Source: Verrucomicrobiaceae bacterium (GTDB lineage: Bacteria > Verrucomicrobiota > Verrucomicrobiia > Verrucomicrobiales > Verrucomicrobiaceae). From it: DNA of 64,000 nt. Where the stretch lies: positions 216,348-280,347 of the forward strand of contig JAEUHN010000047.1 in assembly GCA_016795365.1 (NCBI GenBank). Reading direction: 5' to 3'. The notes under the pieces are model-generated. The model saw nothing but the letters and a program-made list of their open reading frames with translations, ran no database searches and was not told the origin of the DNA. This document shows, in pieces, positions 16,368 through 25,787 of this stretch (the stretch's first letter is position 1; each line of letters opens with the position of its first letter). A program made the translations under genes and the position numbers.

Positions 16368-19229
16368 ATGGCGGAACAGCGATATACCATCCATGAACAG
16401 CTCGGTGCCGGCGGCAATGGTGCCGTCTTCCGGGCCTATGATACACAGCTCAAGCGGTGGGTGGCGATCAAGCGACTGCTCACGGCGAATGAGACGTCGA
16501 GCATGGACCCGAACATGGAGGAATTGCGGCGGGAGGCCGACATGCTGGCTTCGTTGCGCAATGCGAACATCGTCACCATCTTCGATGTGGCGAAAGATGA
16601 CGAAGGGCTTTTCATGGTGATGGAATTGCTCGAAGGGCCGGACTTGGCGGACACCATTGCTCGTGGTCCGCTAATGATGGAGGACTTCAAGCAGCTGGCC
16701 GAGCAGACTCTCGAGGCATTGCTGGCCGCGCACAATCTCCGCATCCTGCATCGCGACATCAAGCCGGAGAACATCAAGGTGGAGCGTCTGCCGGGCGGAC
16801 GATTCCAAGCGAAGATCATCGACTTCGGCCTTGCCCGCACGGGTCTCGCTGCGCGCAAGCAGACCGAGGACCAGGAAGGCAGTGTGATGGGCTCCATTCA
16901 CTACATGGCACCCGAGCAGCTCTCTCGTGAGCCCACGGATGTCCGCACGGATCTCTACTCCCTGGGCTGTGTTTTTTATGAGGCCGTGTCCGGTCGTAAA
17001 GCTTTCGATGGCAAGACAGTGAACGAAGTCATCGACAAGCACATCGATCACGATCTGCTCCCTCTTCACCAGATCTGTCCGCATCTGCCGCAGTGGCTGA
17101 CCTATTGGGTGATGCGTCTCATGGCGTGCAAGCCCGATGATCGTCCCTCCGGGGCTCAGCAGGCCATTGAGGAGTTCCGCGCCTGGGAGAAGCTGCCACC
17201 CGCCCCTGGCATGATGCCGTGGATGCCAATGAATTACGGCTACGGTTATGGTGCACCCGGAGCCTACAACACCGGCCCCGTGCCCGTGTATCAGGCACCC
17301 ACCGGGCATGTGCCGGTGCAGACGGGAGCCTACTACCCGCATGTGACGAGCTCGTCCGTGCCGATCACCACTCAGGCACAAGTGCCAGTGGCTGCCCCCG
17401 TGGTGGAGCAGTCCGTGCCGATGGCTATTCCGGTTGCGCCAGCGGTAGCGGCACCTCACCGCCCGATGGGGCCGCAGACCAGACCGGCGCAGCCTTCGAA
17501 GGTTGCTATGCCTGCGAAAGCGAAGTCTGCGAGCCCGACTCCCGCCAGCAAGAAGAAGTTCATGTTCATCGGCGCAGGTGCCTTGGTGCTCGTCCTCATC
17601 GCCATTTTGGCACTCAGTGGTGGTGAGAAAAAAGACACAGGGAAAGCAGCCCCGCCTCCTTCGAGCGTGCAGATTGGCGAGGCTCGCGAGGATTTGTTTC
17701 CTCAGGAACGTCCCTTTCCGCAACCCGATGCCGCGCGCGTGTTTCACGTGATGGCAGCCGTGGCCCGGCATGGTTACCTGGCGAACGGCAGTCCCTCGCC
17801 GAACATTGACGGCGGCAACACTGTCTCGATCTTGGAGGATGTGAGCAAGGTGGGAACCAACACGCCCCTTGTGGCCGTGGGTTACTCGCCAGCGACCAGC
17901 CCCGAGCGGATTGGCTGGAATACCTCGGACAAAGCGATCAAGGACAACCGCGCAGCCCTGGACTTCAAGGCGAAGTCAGGAAAGCCAGTCGTGATGCGGG
18001 CACTCAAGAGCGATCAGAATGCGGCCAAGTTCCCTTTTGGCGGAGAGATCGCCCCCGGTCAGCCTGGCCTCACGTTGGCCGTGGTGTTTCAGGCCGATGA
18101 CAAGCAGCTGCCCGCCCGTATGGTGAAGCTCGCTTCCATAGATGGTCAGACCGAGGTTACGCTAGGCATCAACGAGGGCCGCAATGTGGAGGTGAAAGTT
18201 AAACAACCCTCAGGCGAGACCAAGGTCACCTCCGGCGGTGTGGATGCCACGAAGCCGTCGATCGCCATCCTGATCTGGGATGGAAACAAAGGCGAATTGC
18301 GCCTTCGCACTCGTGACCAGCGGGGCATGACGCATTCCGCCACGGGCAACGCCACCTCGCCGACGGGGCCCCTGGCAACCCTCGAAGTCGGCAGCAGCGA
18401 TCCTGATCGAACCAAACAATTCTCCGGCAAACTCGCTGAACTCATCCTTATCTCAACATCTCAGAAAGACGATCAGGCCAGCCTGCTCGACAAGGACCTG
18501 CGCGACTACTACTTCAACACCCCCAAACCTGGGGTGCTCAATCCCACCAAGAACAAGAATCTCGCCGACTTCCCCGTTGGCGAAGAGCGCGACATCTTCA
18601 ATGGCCGTGACCTCTCCGGGTGGGACGGAAGCAGCAAGTTTTGGTCGGTGAAGGAAGACGCACTCACTGCCAAAGGCGACCCTAACGGCACTAGCAGCGG
18701 CAACTGCCATCTCGTCTGGAAGGATGGCACGGTGGGTGACTTCGAATTGTCTCTGAAATTCCGCTGCAAAGGCGGCTCGAACACGGGTGTCTTCTATCGG
18801 GCTTACATCACCGGGCGCAATGGCGACGGGCCGAGTGTCAATGGCTATCAGTTCGACCTGGATGCCGGGCAGAGGCAAAAGCTGGGCGGCCTTTACGAGA
18901 GTGGCACTCGCAATGATCTCGGCAAGTCAGGGCAGAAAGTGAAAGTGAAAGACCACTCGGATGTGAAGAAGGCGAACCTCGAAGCCCAGGACAATGCCTT
19001 TCCTGAGGGCCTGACGGAAGCGAAGGGCATGAAGTTCGATCAGTGGAACGATCTTCGAATCGTTGCCCGAGGGAACAAGGTCGAGCACTACATCAACAAC
19101 AAGCAGGTGCTGGAGCTGATCGATGAAGGCCATGGCCGCGTGCAGGAAGGTATCATCGGCTTTGAGTGGCAGACGAAGAACGGCAGCACCGGACAGTTCA
19201 AAGACATCCGGGTGAAGCGGCTGAAGTGA
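16368..19229 (+). CDS. Ser/Thr protein kinase fused to extracytoplasmic LamG-like and DUF1080 domains
   Basis: The product is 953 residues from the ATG at 16368; the frame is open 20 codons further upstream, but MAEQRYTIHEQLG is the natural kinase start. The Hanks-type kinase spans about 5-265: GAGGNGAVFRAYD loop, AIKRLL lysine, LHRDIKPENIKV catalytic loop, IIDFGLAR, and MAPEQLS. A Pro/Ala/Gln-rich juxtamembrane region leads to one membrane helix at about 397-420 (FIGAGALVLVLIAILALSGG). Outside, a LamG-like region (about 450-720) precedes a DUF1080 domain (about 741-953; IFNGRDLSGWDG, CHLVWKDG, GVFYRAYI, FKDIRVKRLK). DUF1080 includes 3-keto-disaccharide hydrolases. I infer a transmembrane receptor kinase sensing or processing a sugar. 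Confidence 0.93.
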   Translation: MAEQRYTIHEQLGAGGNGAVFRAYDTQLKRWVAIKRLLTANETSSMDPNMEELRREADMLASLRNANIVTIFDVAKDDEGLFMVMELLEGPDLADTIARGPLMMEDFKQLAEQTLEALLAAHNLRILHRDIKPENIKVERLPGGRFQAKIIDFGLARTGLAARKQTEDQEGSVMGSIHYMAPEQLSREPTDVRTDLYSLGCVFYEAVSGRKAFDGKTVNEVIDKHIDHDLLPLHQICPHLPQWLTYWVMRLMACKPDDRPSGAQQAIEEFRAWEKLPPAPGMMPWMPMNYGYGYGAPGAYNTGPVPVYQAPTGHVPVQTGAYYPHVTSSSVPITTQAQVPVAAPVVEQSVPMAIPVAPAVAAPHRPMGPQTRPAQPSKVAMPAKAKSASPTPASKKKFMFIGAGALVLVLIAILALSGGEKKDTGKAAPPPSSVQIGEAREDLFPQERPFPQPDAARVFHVMAAVARHGYLANGSPSPNIDGGNTVSILEDVSKVGTNTPLVAVGYSPATSPERIGWNTSDKAIKDNRAALDFKAKSGKPVVMRALKSDQNAAKFPFGGEIAPGQPGLTLAVVFQADDKQLPARMVKLASIDGQTEVTLGINEGRNVEVKVKQPSGETKVTSGGVDATKPSIAILIWDGNKGELRLRTRDQRGMTHSATGNATSPTGPLATLEVGSSDPDRTKQFSGKLAELILISTSQKDDQASLLDKDLRDYYFNTPKPGVLNPTKNKNLADFPVGEERDIFNGRDLSGWDGSSKFWSVKEDALTAKGDPNGTSSGNCHLVWKDGTVGDFELSLKFRCKGGSNTGVFYRAYITGRNGDGPSVNGYQFDLDAGQRQKLGGLYESGTRNDLGKSGQKVKVKDHSDVKKANLEAQDNAFPEGLTEAKGMKFDQWNDLRIVARGNKVEHYINNKQVLELIDEGHGRVQEGIIGFEWQTKNGSTGQFKDIRVKRLK

Positions 19230-19278
19230 TTTCGTCATTCGCTAGAATCGGGGCGTTCGTAGTGTTTGGATCATGCCT

Positions 19279-20160
19279 ATGAAAACACTCCTCGCCGCCT
19301 TGATGCTCGTGCCGTTTGGACTGGTCGCTGCCGACGCTCCTGTCCGTGTCGCTGTGGCCAATTACCCGCTGAAGTATTTCACGGAGCGCCTCGCGGGCAG
19401 TCACGTGCAGGTGGTCTATCCGGTTCCTGCTGACGAAGATCCTGCCTTCTGGAAGCCCAAGGATGATGACGTTGCCGCCTTTCAACAGGCAGACCTGATC
19501 ATCATGAATGGCGCGACCTATTCGAAGTGGGCTGACAAGGTCACGCTGCCTCGGCGCAAGACCGTGGACACCGCGGCCGGATTCAAAGACAAGTTCATCG
19601 TCGTGGCTAACGCGACCAAGCACTCGCATGGCCCCGGCGGTGAGCACTCGCACAGCGGCACGGCGTTCACGACGTGGCTCGACCTCCAGCAGGCAATCGC
19701 CCAGGCTCAGGTTGTGAGCGAGGCATTGGCCAAGAAGCTGCCCGCAGCGAAGGACGAGATCGAGAAGAACTTCGCGGCCCTCCGCACCGACATCGAAGCC
19801 CTCGATACAAGGCTTGCCGCCGCAGGCAAAAAGCTGGCGGGTCAGCCGCTCGTCGCGAGTCATCCCGTGTATCAATACCTCGCGCGTCGATACAGTCTCA
19901 ATCTGAAGGACGTGCTCTGGGAGCCGGAAGAAGTGCCTACCGCCGAACAAATGGGCGACCTCAAAAAACTGGTCGCCGGCCACCCCGCGAAGTGGATGAT
20001 CTGGGAGGGTGAGCCAGCCAAGGAATCGGTGGCCAAGGTGCAGACGCTGGGGCTTCAGAGCATCGTTTTCGATCCCTGCGGGAATACGCCAGAAGGCGGT
20101 GACTGGCTGAGCGTGATGAAGGACAATGTGGCGGCCCTGGAGAAGATAACTGCGCCGTGA
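19279..20160 (+). CDS. ZnuA-like metal ABC transporter substrate-binding protein
   Basis: The product is about 293 residues; the ATG at 19279 (MKTLLAALMLVPFGLVAA) gives the better signal peptide, with another ATG two codons upstream. It matches cluster A-I metal-binding lipoprotein-like proteins: VAVANYPLKYFTERLAG, a His-rich loop (KHSHGPGGEHSHSG, about 118-131), a long helix region and LVASHPVYQYLARRY with the usual H/Y metal ligands. Such proteins carry Zn or Mn across the periplasm to a membrane permease. No permease or ATPase gene lies beside it; its neighbours are a kinase and an HNH endonuclease. It must use a transporter encoded elsewhere, or have been repurposed. Confidence 0.85.
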   Translation: MKTLLAALMLVPFGLVAADAPVRVAVANYPLKYFTERLAGSHVQVVYPVPADEDPAFWKPKDDDVAAFQQADLIIMNGATYSKWADKVTLPRRKTVDTAAGFKDKFIVVANATKHSHGPGGEHSHSGTAFTTWLDLQQAIAQAQVVSEALAKKLPAAKDEIEKNFAALRTDIEALDTRLAAAGKKLAGQPLVASHPVYQYLARRYSLNLKDVLWEPEEVPTAEQMGDLKKLVAGHPAKWMIWEGEPAKESVAKVQTLGLQSIVFDPCGNTPEGGDWLSVMKDNVAALEKITAP

Positions 20161-20246
20161 CTTGCCAAAGTCCGAGTCTGGTGTAGCAGCTTTCCCCCGT
20201 CCACGCCTGACAAGCGTGGGTTGAACCTTCAACCAGGCATTTGCAA

Positions 20247-20858
20247 ATGAGCGAGATCCTGAATCGGGCGATAGTTCTTGTGCTAAATCGACATTGGCAG
20301 GCAATCGACGTGAAAACGCCGGTTGAGACTTTTTCCATGTTAGTCAATGGCTCGGCCACCGCGCTGGACATCACCTTGGGCGAGGAAATGCGTCCGGTGA
20401 CATGGGATGAGTGGCTCACGCTGCCCGTGCGAGAAACCGACTTCGCCATTGGCACCGTGCGCGGCGGCATCCGAGTCCCGACGGTGGTGGTACTGGCACG
20501 TTTTGACAAAGTTCCCAAGCGGCGGCCCAAGTTCTGTGCTCGCGCCATTTGGGAACGCGATGGAGGTGTCTGCCAATACACGGGACGCAAGCTGCGACCC
20601 AGCGAGGGCAATATCGACCACATCGTGCCGCGCTCTCGTGGCGGCAAAACCTCGTGGGAGAACTGCGTGCTCGCCGACAAGCGGGTCAACAGCAAGAAGG
20701 GCAACAAGCTCCCGGAGGAGGTGGGCCTGCGGCTTCTGCGGCAGCCCTTCGTGCCCAAGGAAATCCCCACCAGCGCGCTGATTCGCAATCACTTCAGCGT
20801 GCGCGAGTGGGACCTCTTCATCGGCGAGCCAGCCCACCGACAGGTGGCCATGGTCTGA
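20247..20858 (+). CDS. HNH endonuclease family protein
   Basis: The product is 203 residues from the ATG at 20247 (a TTG lies two codons upstream). The nuclease part is at about 105-155: RAIWERDGGVCQYTGRKL, then GNIDHIVPRSRGGKTSWENC, a complete H-N-H arrangement with a likely structural zinc site. The N-terminal 100 residues (LNRAIVLVLNRHWQAIDVKT, TWDEWLTLPV) are typical of the group of stand-alone HNH proteins widespread in bacteria whose substrate is unknown. It is convergent with the sulfatase gene with only 11 bp between ends. No methylase or phage gene is adjacent, so a housekeeping or repair role is as likely as restriction. Confidence 0.85.
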   Translation: MSEILNRAIVLVLNRHWQAIDVKTPVETFSMLVNGSATALDITLGEEMRPVTWDEWLTLPVRETDFAIGTVRGGIRVPTVVVLARFDKVPKRRPKFCARAIWERDGGVCQYTGRKLRPSEGNIDHIVPRSRGGKTSWENCVLADKRVNSKKGNKLPEEVGLRLLRQPFVPKEIPTSALIRNHFSVREWDLFIGEPAHRQVAMV

Positions 20859-20869
20859 GCCTTGCGCCG

Positions 20870-22303
20870 CTACTCCTTGGCTTTCTTCTTACCCTTGCCT
20901 TTTCCTTTGCCCTTCCCTTTCGTGGAATCGACCGGCTTGATGTCGGTGTTCGGAGTTGGCATCGGTGCTTTGATCTCCGTTTGCCAAGCGTGCAGTTGGT
21001 CCACCAAAGCCTTCGCTCTGTCTGCGTTGGAAGCCGCGAGATTGTTCCGCTCACCGATGTCTTCGCGCAGGTTGTAGAGTTCCAGGTGCTTGTCCTCCAT
21101 GAACTCCATCAGCTTCCAGTCGCCGCTGGTGATTGTGGCCACGGGGGTCGTGCGCCAGGTGTTGTTGCCTGCGCCGAGGTAACCGGGGAAGTGCTGAAAG
21201 ATGGCGGTGCGCTTGAGGTTTGCTGAGCCGTCCTTGAACAAAGGCACCAAGCTCTCGCCATCAAGCACTTGGTTCGCTGGTGGTGTGCCGCCCGCGATCT
21301 CGAGGAAGGTCGGGTAGATGTCCACGTGCGCCGTGTTCACACCGCAGCTCGTGCCTGCCTTGGTCACGCTCGGCCAGCGCACGATGAAGGGCTCGCGGGT
21401 GCCGCCTTCGTAGAGGCTGCCTTTGCCGTTTCGCAGCGGCGCATTGTCCGTAATGCTGCCGCCTTGGATGCCCTCGCGTTCATAGCCGCCCACACCGCCG
21501 TTATCTGATGTGAAGATGAGCACCGTGTTGTCAGCGAGTTTGAGTTCATCGAGCGTCTTCATCACGCGACCCACGCTTTCATCCACGCTCGCGATCATCG
21601 CAGCATACACGGGGCTGTTGTGACCGCCGACGGGAGGCTTATCTTTGAACTTGGCAATGAGGTCTTCCTTCGCCTGATGCGGCGAGTGAACGCCAAAGTG
21701 CGGCAGGTAGAGGAAGAACGGGCCGTCCTTGTGCCGCTGGATGAAATCGACCGCCATGTCGGTGAGGAAGTCGGCGAGATAAGTGCCCTTGTCGTATGGT
21801 GTCTTCGGGTTCGTGGCGAAGTCGAAGTGCTGCCCCATGCTCACGATGGCTTCATCGAAGCCGCGCTTTCCGGGATGGTAGTCGCCCTTCTCGCCGAGGT
21901 GCCACTTGCCAAACATCGCGGTCGCATAGCCTGCCGACTTCAGGGCCTGGGGCAAAATGACCCGATCCAGCGGCAATTCCGTGACATTGTCCGCTGGTCG
22001 CAGCGGACGCGACTCCCACTCGAATCGACCGATGCCGCCGACAGTGTAAACGCCTGTGCGTGCGCCATACTGACCGCTCATCAAGGCAGCGCGCGTGGGC
22101 TGGCAGTTCTGGCAGTGGTGATGGCTGGTGAGCTTCATGCCCTGCGTTGCCAGCTTGTCGATGTTCGGCGTCTCGTAATACTTGCTGCCAAAGCAGGCCA
22201 CGTCCGTGTAGCCCAGATCATCCGCGAGGATGAAGATGATGTTCGGCTTCGATGCCGCAAAGCTGGCTGTGGCGCAGAGAAGGAAAGCGATCAGGAATTT
22301 CAT
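20870..22303 (-). CDS. Type I sulfatase, secreted
   Basis: The product is 477 residues from the ATG at 22303, which starts a signal peptide (MKFLIAFLLCATASFA). Sulfatase hallmarks are NIIFILADDLGYTD near residue 21 (metal Asp pair), CQPTR at 67-71 (the Cys converted to formylglycine), FGKWHLGE and TSDNGG. It hydrolyses sulfate esters, probably on polysaccharides, in the periplasm or outside. The C-terminus is an unusual Lys/Gly repeat (KGKGKGKGKGKKKAKE). It is the last gene of a minus-strand run: a DUF6268 barrel lies 36 bp upstream. No formylglycine-generating enzyme is visible nearby, although the SPASM enzyme at 50120 belongs to a related fold. Confidence 0.94.
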   Translation of the reverse strand: MKFLIAFLLCATASFAASKPNIIFILADDLGYTDVACFGSKYYETPNIDKLATQGMKLTSHHHCQNCQPTRAALMSGQYGARTGVYTVGGIGRFEWESRPLRPADNVTELPLDRVILPQALKSAGYATAMFGKWHLGEKGDYHPGKRGFDEAIVSMGQHFDFATNPKTPYDKGTYLADFLTDMAVDFIQRHKDGPFFLYLPHFGVHSPHQAKEDLIAKFKDKPPVGGHNSPVYAAMIASVDESVGRVMKTLDELKLADNTVLIFTSDNGGVGGYEREGIQGGSITDNAPLRNGKGSLYEGGTREPFIVRWPSVTKAGTSCGVNTAHVDIYPTFLEIAGGTPPANQVLDGESLVPLFKDGSANLKRTAIFQHFPGYLGAGNNTWRTTPVATITSGDWKLMEFMEDKHLELYNLREDIGERNNLAASNADRAKALVDQLHAWQTEIKAPMPTPNTDIKPVDSTKGKGKGKGKGKKKAKE

Positions 22304-22339
22304 GCGCGCCTGGAACTCAGGCACGCGCGGAATCTATCA

Positions 22340-23215
22340 TTAGAACTTCCAGCTCAGGCCCACGGCTGCGAAGGCACCAGGATCGAGATCGCTGGCGAAC
22401 TCGACGCGTTCGCCACCATCGCGCAGCTCCAGATCGCCGCCGAGATGCACACCACCACGCACGCTGACGTAGAGATTCTCCATCAGGCGGCGCTCAACCA
22501 TCAGCGATGCGGTCCAGAGGCTGAGATCGATTTGCTCGACACGATCCCTCGACTCGATCTGCCAGCTTCCACCATTGGGCAGGAAGGTGAGAGCCATGCG
22601 CCAGTCGTTGTTTGGCTTCCAAGAGACCACAGCCAGGGGCGGTGTGAGCTGGATGCGCCATTGGTCGGATGGCGACCACACGATGCCGATGCTCGGATAC
22701 GCCATCACATCGCCGAGCGAGTAGCTGGCATAACCCGCGATCGCCCAGCTGAACTTCGGAGTCATCTGGTAGCCCCAGAACCCAAGCACCGAGAACTGCC
22801 ACGCATCACTGTTGAAGTCACCGAAGTCGGAGCCCACGCCACCTGTGACGTTTAGCATCCCGATCCAGCCGCGCTCCTTGGGGAAGTGCGCCCACTTGGC
22901 CGCGATGTCGATGCTGTGGAGATCGACTTCGCTCAAGGCGGGCACGCCCAGCAGTTCGAATCGCGTCCAGTCATAACGCAGCTCCAGGCCAACGACGCTG
23001 TCACCTGTGCGCACTTTCCAGAAGGGTGCATCCAGCCTCAAGCCCGAGAGGTCGACACCACCCGTGCCATCTTCGAAGTCCAGCGTGTCAGACCAGTTGG
23101 CCTCGGCGGAAATGGTCGGTGCGCCGAAGCTACGCATGTCAGGCACCTTGGCAGCATGAAGGATCGAACTCAGAGAGAGCCCGACGATGGAGAGGAAGAA
23201 GCAACGTGAAATCAT
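22340..23215 (-). CDS. DUF6268-type outer-membrane beta-barrel protein
   Basis: The product is 291 residues with a signal peptide (MISRCFFLSIVGLSLSSILHAA). The rest is a run of amphipathic strands with alternating aromatic residues (VVGLELRYDWTRFELLG, WIGMLNVTGGVG, FSVLGFWGYQM), and it ends in LSWKF. A terminal Phe after an aromatic strand is the signature recognised by the BAM complex. The family is common in Verrucomicrobiota and has no assigned function. The gene sits 36 bp upstream of the sulfatase and 51 bp downstream of the U32 gene on the same strand. A second member closes the radical-SAM operon at 51897. Confidence 0.8.
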   Translation of the reverse strand: MISRCFFLSIVGLSLSSILHAAKVPDMRSFGAPTISAEANWSDTLDFEDGTGGVDLSGLRLDAPFWKVRTGDSVVGLELRYDWTRFELLGVPALSEVDLHSIDIAAKWAHFPKERGWIGMLNVTGGVGSDFGDFNSDAWQFSVLGFWGYQMTPKFSWAIAGYASYSLGDVMAYPSIGIVWSPSDQWRIQLTPPLAVVSWKPNNDWRMALTFLPNGGSWQIESRDRVEQIDLSLWTASLMVERRLMENLYVSVRGGVHLGGDLELRDGGERVEFASDLDPGAFAAVGLSWKF

Positions 23216-23266
23216 CGGGCAATGAACGGCTGTGCGTCCAGGTGAGACGCAACTTCTTCCGTGAGA

Positions 23267-25711
23267 TCACTCGCCCAAGGTGCCCTTTGTGACGCCGAGC
23301 TGCGATTGCGCACGCAGCTCGCGCCACAAGGCCTGGACGTCGTTCTTGCCTGCGAGCAACTGCTGATACTGTCGCAGTGTGTGCGCGGTTTCGTCACGAT
23401 TCTCTTCGAGCAGTTCGATGCGGAAGCTGCGCAGTCCTGCCTCAACGAGTTGCGGGAAGAAGCTGGCTCCTGTTTGCGCACTCGCATTGAAGAGCGTGTT
23501 GCGACAGCCCACGTCGGCCTTCAGCGGATGCATCATGCCCACGCGATCACGCAGGTGGACGCGATGCTTCTCGCACGGGCGACCGCAGTTGGTGAAGTCG
23601 GTGCCTTTCGACAGGAAGGCTGCGAACGCGCAGTGCTCCATGTGAAACATCGGCATGTGCTGATGCAGCGTGATCTCGAACCACTCCGGTGGCGCGGCAC
23701 GCAGAAGGTCGAGCACTTGCTCAATGTTGAGATCATAGCTGATCGTGAGCTGCTCCAGCGCCGTGTTGGTCTTCAAGAAGTGCGCCGTGAGCGGATTCGC
23801 GACATTGAGCGAGAAGTCGCCGGTCACACGCAGGCCCGTGCCTTCAAAGAACGACAACGCGCCGAGATTGCGGATCAGCACGCCATCAGGTTGCGAGCGT
23901 TCGATGAGCTTGAAGAAGCCAGCTTCGCCCGACTTCTGAATACGCGGCGTGGCGAGGAAGATCTCTGCCTTGTGTGCATGCTTGCGGATGTGCTGCACGG
24001 CCTCGCCGTATTTGCGGATGTCCTCGAAGTCGATGTAGAGCCGCGGCACCGCGTGGTTCAGTGCGACATCGATGTGGTCGAAGGTGCGGCACAGAACGGA
24101 CAATTCCTGATGCTTGATTCCTGATTCCTCAATCAAGGTGCCTCGTGCGTCGGCGAGCATAGCTTCGAGCGAAGTGCTAGCCGCCTTGGCTGCGGGAGGT
24201 GAATCAGGAATCAGGATTCGCGAATCAGAAATCAGATCCCGCCTCATGCGATTCAGCTCGCTGACGGGCACGATGACGTCGCCTTCGACTTCGAACTTCA
24301 CCTCGCCCAATTCAAACGTGGTGCCGCCGAGCCGACCGAACTGATCGCGAATCGTCTCCAGGCTGAGCGGACGCTTGAGCGCGGCTTGCAGTGGCATCGA
24401 TGACTCAATGGTCACGCCCTGACACGACACGCGCAGTGGCTCACCCACACGACCCGTGACCGTGAGATCCAGGCGGTGCTGCTTGCGCAGCGGGATGTCG
24501 TTCTCAAACGTCTGGCGCAGCGCGCGATTGAGCGCGGGATCGCTCGTCTTGTAAACGCGCGTGCCGTTCGGGATGAAGTCCATGTTCAGCAGCCCGTGAC
24601 GGAAGGACAACACGGTGCCGTCCATCTCATAGACGCTGCCGCCTTGCTCATCGTTGGTGTTGAACGTGTTCTCGAACACGACGCCGTCGCCTGGCTTCAT
24701 CGCGATGTGCAGCTCATCGAGCTTCACGGTGTCATTGTCGATCACGCCAACCACCTTGCCCACATAGGGACCGCGCTTCTTGCCGTAGCGAGCACCGACG
24801 AGTTCCTGGTGATTCACACCGTGCATCCAGCCCGTGTAGAGCCCTCGCGAGAAGGTCATCTCCATCGCATACATGTCGGCGTCGTTGATCGGATCAGGAC
24901 GGTTCGCTAGTGCGGCGTCGATGGCCTTGCGATAAGCTTGTGTGACCGCAGCTACGTATTCAGGTGTCTTCAGGCGGCCTTCGATCTTGAAGCTCTTGAT
25001 GCCCAGCTCGATCAGCTTTGGGATTTCATGCACTGCCGCGAGGTCTTGTGGCGAGAGCAGATACGCCTTGTCGCCGAGGTCCACCTTCTGGCCATCGACA
25101 ATCATCTCATAAGGCATGCGACACGCCTGCGCGCACTCGCCGCGATTGGCGCTGCGTTTGCCCAACGATTCGCTGGTGAGGCACTGGCCCGAATACGCGA
25201 CGCACAGCGCGCCGTGCACGAAGGTCTCCAGCGGCACCGCGGTGTCCTTGAAGCGTTCTAGTTCGCGCAGCGACAGCTCACGCGCGAGCACAGCCTGATC
25301 AATGTCCAGCTTCTTCGCGAACTCCAGGCCCTCGGGCGACGTGATCGTCATCTGGGTGCTCGCGTGAAGGCGCAGGTTCGGCGCGAGTTCCTTCACCATG
25401 CGCGCGAGGCCGAGGTCCTGCACGATCACGGCATCCACGCCCGCGTCTTCGAGCAGCTTCAACTGCGCCGCCGCATCGTTCAGCTCGCTGGTGAAGACGA
25501 GCGTGTTGAACGCGGTGTAGCCTTTCACGCCATGCTGATGAAGGAAGGTCATCAGCGCAGGCAGGTCCTCCTCGGTGAAGTTGTCTGCACGCAGCCGTGC
25601 ATTGAACCTCGGCATGCCGAAGAAGATCGCGTCCGCTCCATTCGCGACCGCAGCGCGCGCGCAGTCCCAGTTGCCAGCGGGCGAGAGGAGTTCTGGTCGT
25701 GATGGATTCAT
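23267..25711 (-). CDS. U32 family protein, RlhA-like (23S rRNA hydroxylation family)
   Basis: The product is 814 residues from the ATG at 25711 (MNPSRPELLSPAGNWD); an earlier in-frame start at 25774 is less likely. The U32 region has the signature ETFVHGALCVAYSGQC with GECAQACRMPYEM following, Cys that probably hold an Fe-S cluster. A DUF3656-like middle domain precedes a C-terminal U32-like half with HMEHCAF and CGRPCEKH. Length and order match RlhA, which in E. coli is needed for hydroxylation of a 23S rRNA cytidine. The old label peptidase/collagenase is probably misleading. The linker near 24103-24235 (about residues 493-536) is made of an inverted heptamer element kept in frame. It lies 76 bp downstream of guaB. 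Confidence 0.88.
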   Translation of the reverse strand: MNPSRPELLSPAGNWDCARAAVANGADAIFFGMPRFNARLRADNFTEEDLPALMTFLHQHGVKGYTAFNTLVFTSELNDAAAQLKLLEDAGVDAVIVQDLGLARMVKELAPNLRLHASTQMTITSPEGLEFAKKLDIDQAVLARELSLRELERFKDTAVPLETFVHGALCVAYSGQCLTSESLGKRSANRGECAQACRMPYEMIVDGQKVDLGDKAYLLSPQDLAAVHEIPKLIELGIKSFKIEGRLKTPEYVAAVTQAYRKAIDAALANRPDPINDADMYAMEMTFSRGLYTGWMHGVNHQELVGARYGKKRGPYVGKVVGVIDNDTVKLDELHIAMKPGDGVVFENTFNTNDEQGGSVYEMDGTVLSFRHGLLNMDFIPNGTRVYKTSDPALNRALRQTFENDIPLRKQHRLDLTVTGRVGEPLRVSCQGVTIESSMPLQAALKRPLSLETIRDQFGRLGGTTFELGEVKFEVEGDVIVPVSELNRMRRDLISDSRILIPDSPPAAKAASTSLEAMLADARGTLIEESGIKHQELSVLCRTFDHIDVALNHAVPRLYIDFEDIRKYGEAVQHIRKHAHKAEIFLATPRIQKSGEAGFFKLIERSQPDGVLIRNLGALSFFEGTGLRVTGDFSLNVANPLTAHFLKTNTALEQLTISYDLNIEQVLDLLRAAPPEWFEITLHQHMPMFHMEHCAFAAFLSKGTDFTNCGRPCEKHRVHLRDRVGMMHPLKADVGCRNTLFNASAQTGASFFPQLVEAGLRSFRIELLEENRDETAHTLRQYQQLLAGKNDVQALWRELRAQSQLGVTKGTLGE
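24103..24235. repeat. Inverted heptamer element inside the U32 gene
   Basis: Five 7-base units based on ATTCCTG (24103-24137) face five units based on GAATCAG (24201-24235). The 63-bp interior has a hairpin, CTTCG-AG-CGAAG. It encodes the linker residues ISDSRILIPDSP to EESGIKHQE of the U32 protein. Confidence 0.8.
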
Positions 25712-25787
25712 GGATGCGAATGGGGAAACGATGGCCGCACAGTGCGCCACGTTTCGCCCCAGGTCATTCGACATTCGTCGTGTCGGC

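Noticed and set aside
20161..20246. Possible terminator hairpin CCACGC/GCGTGG between the ZnuA-like and HNH genes
   Set aside because: No T tract follows it, and the stem is only six pairs.
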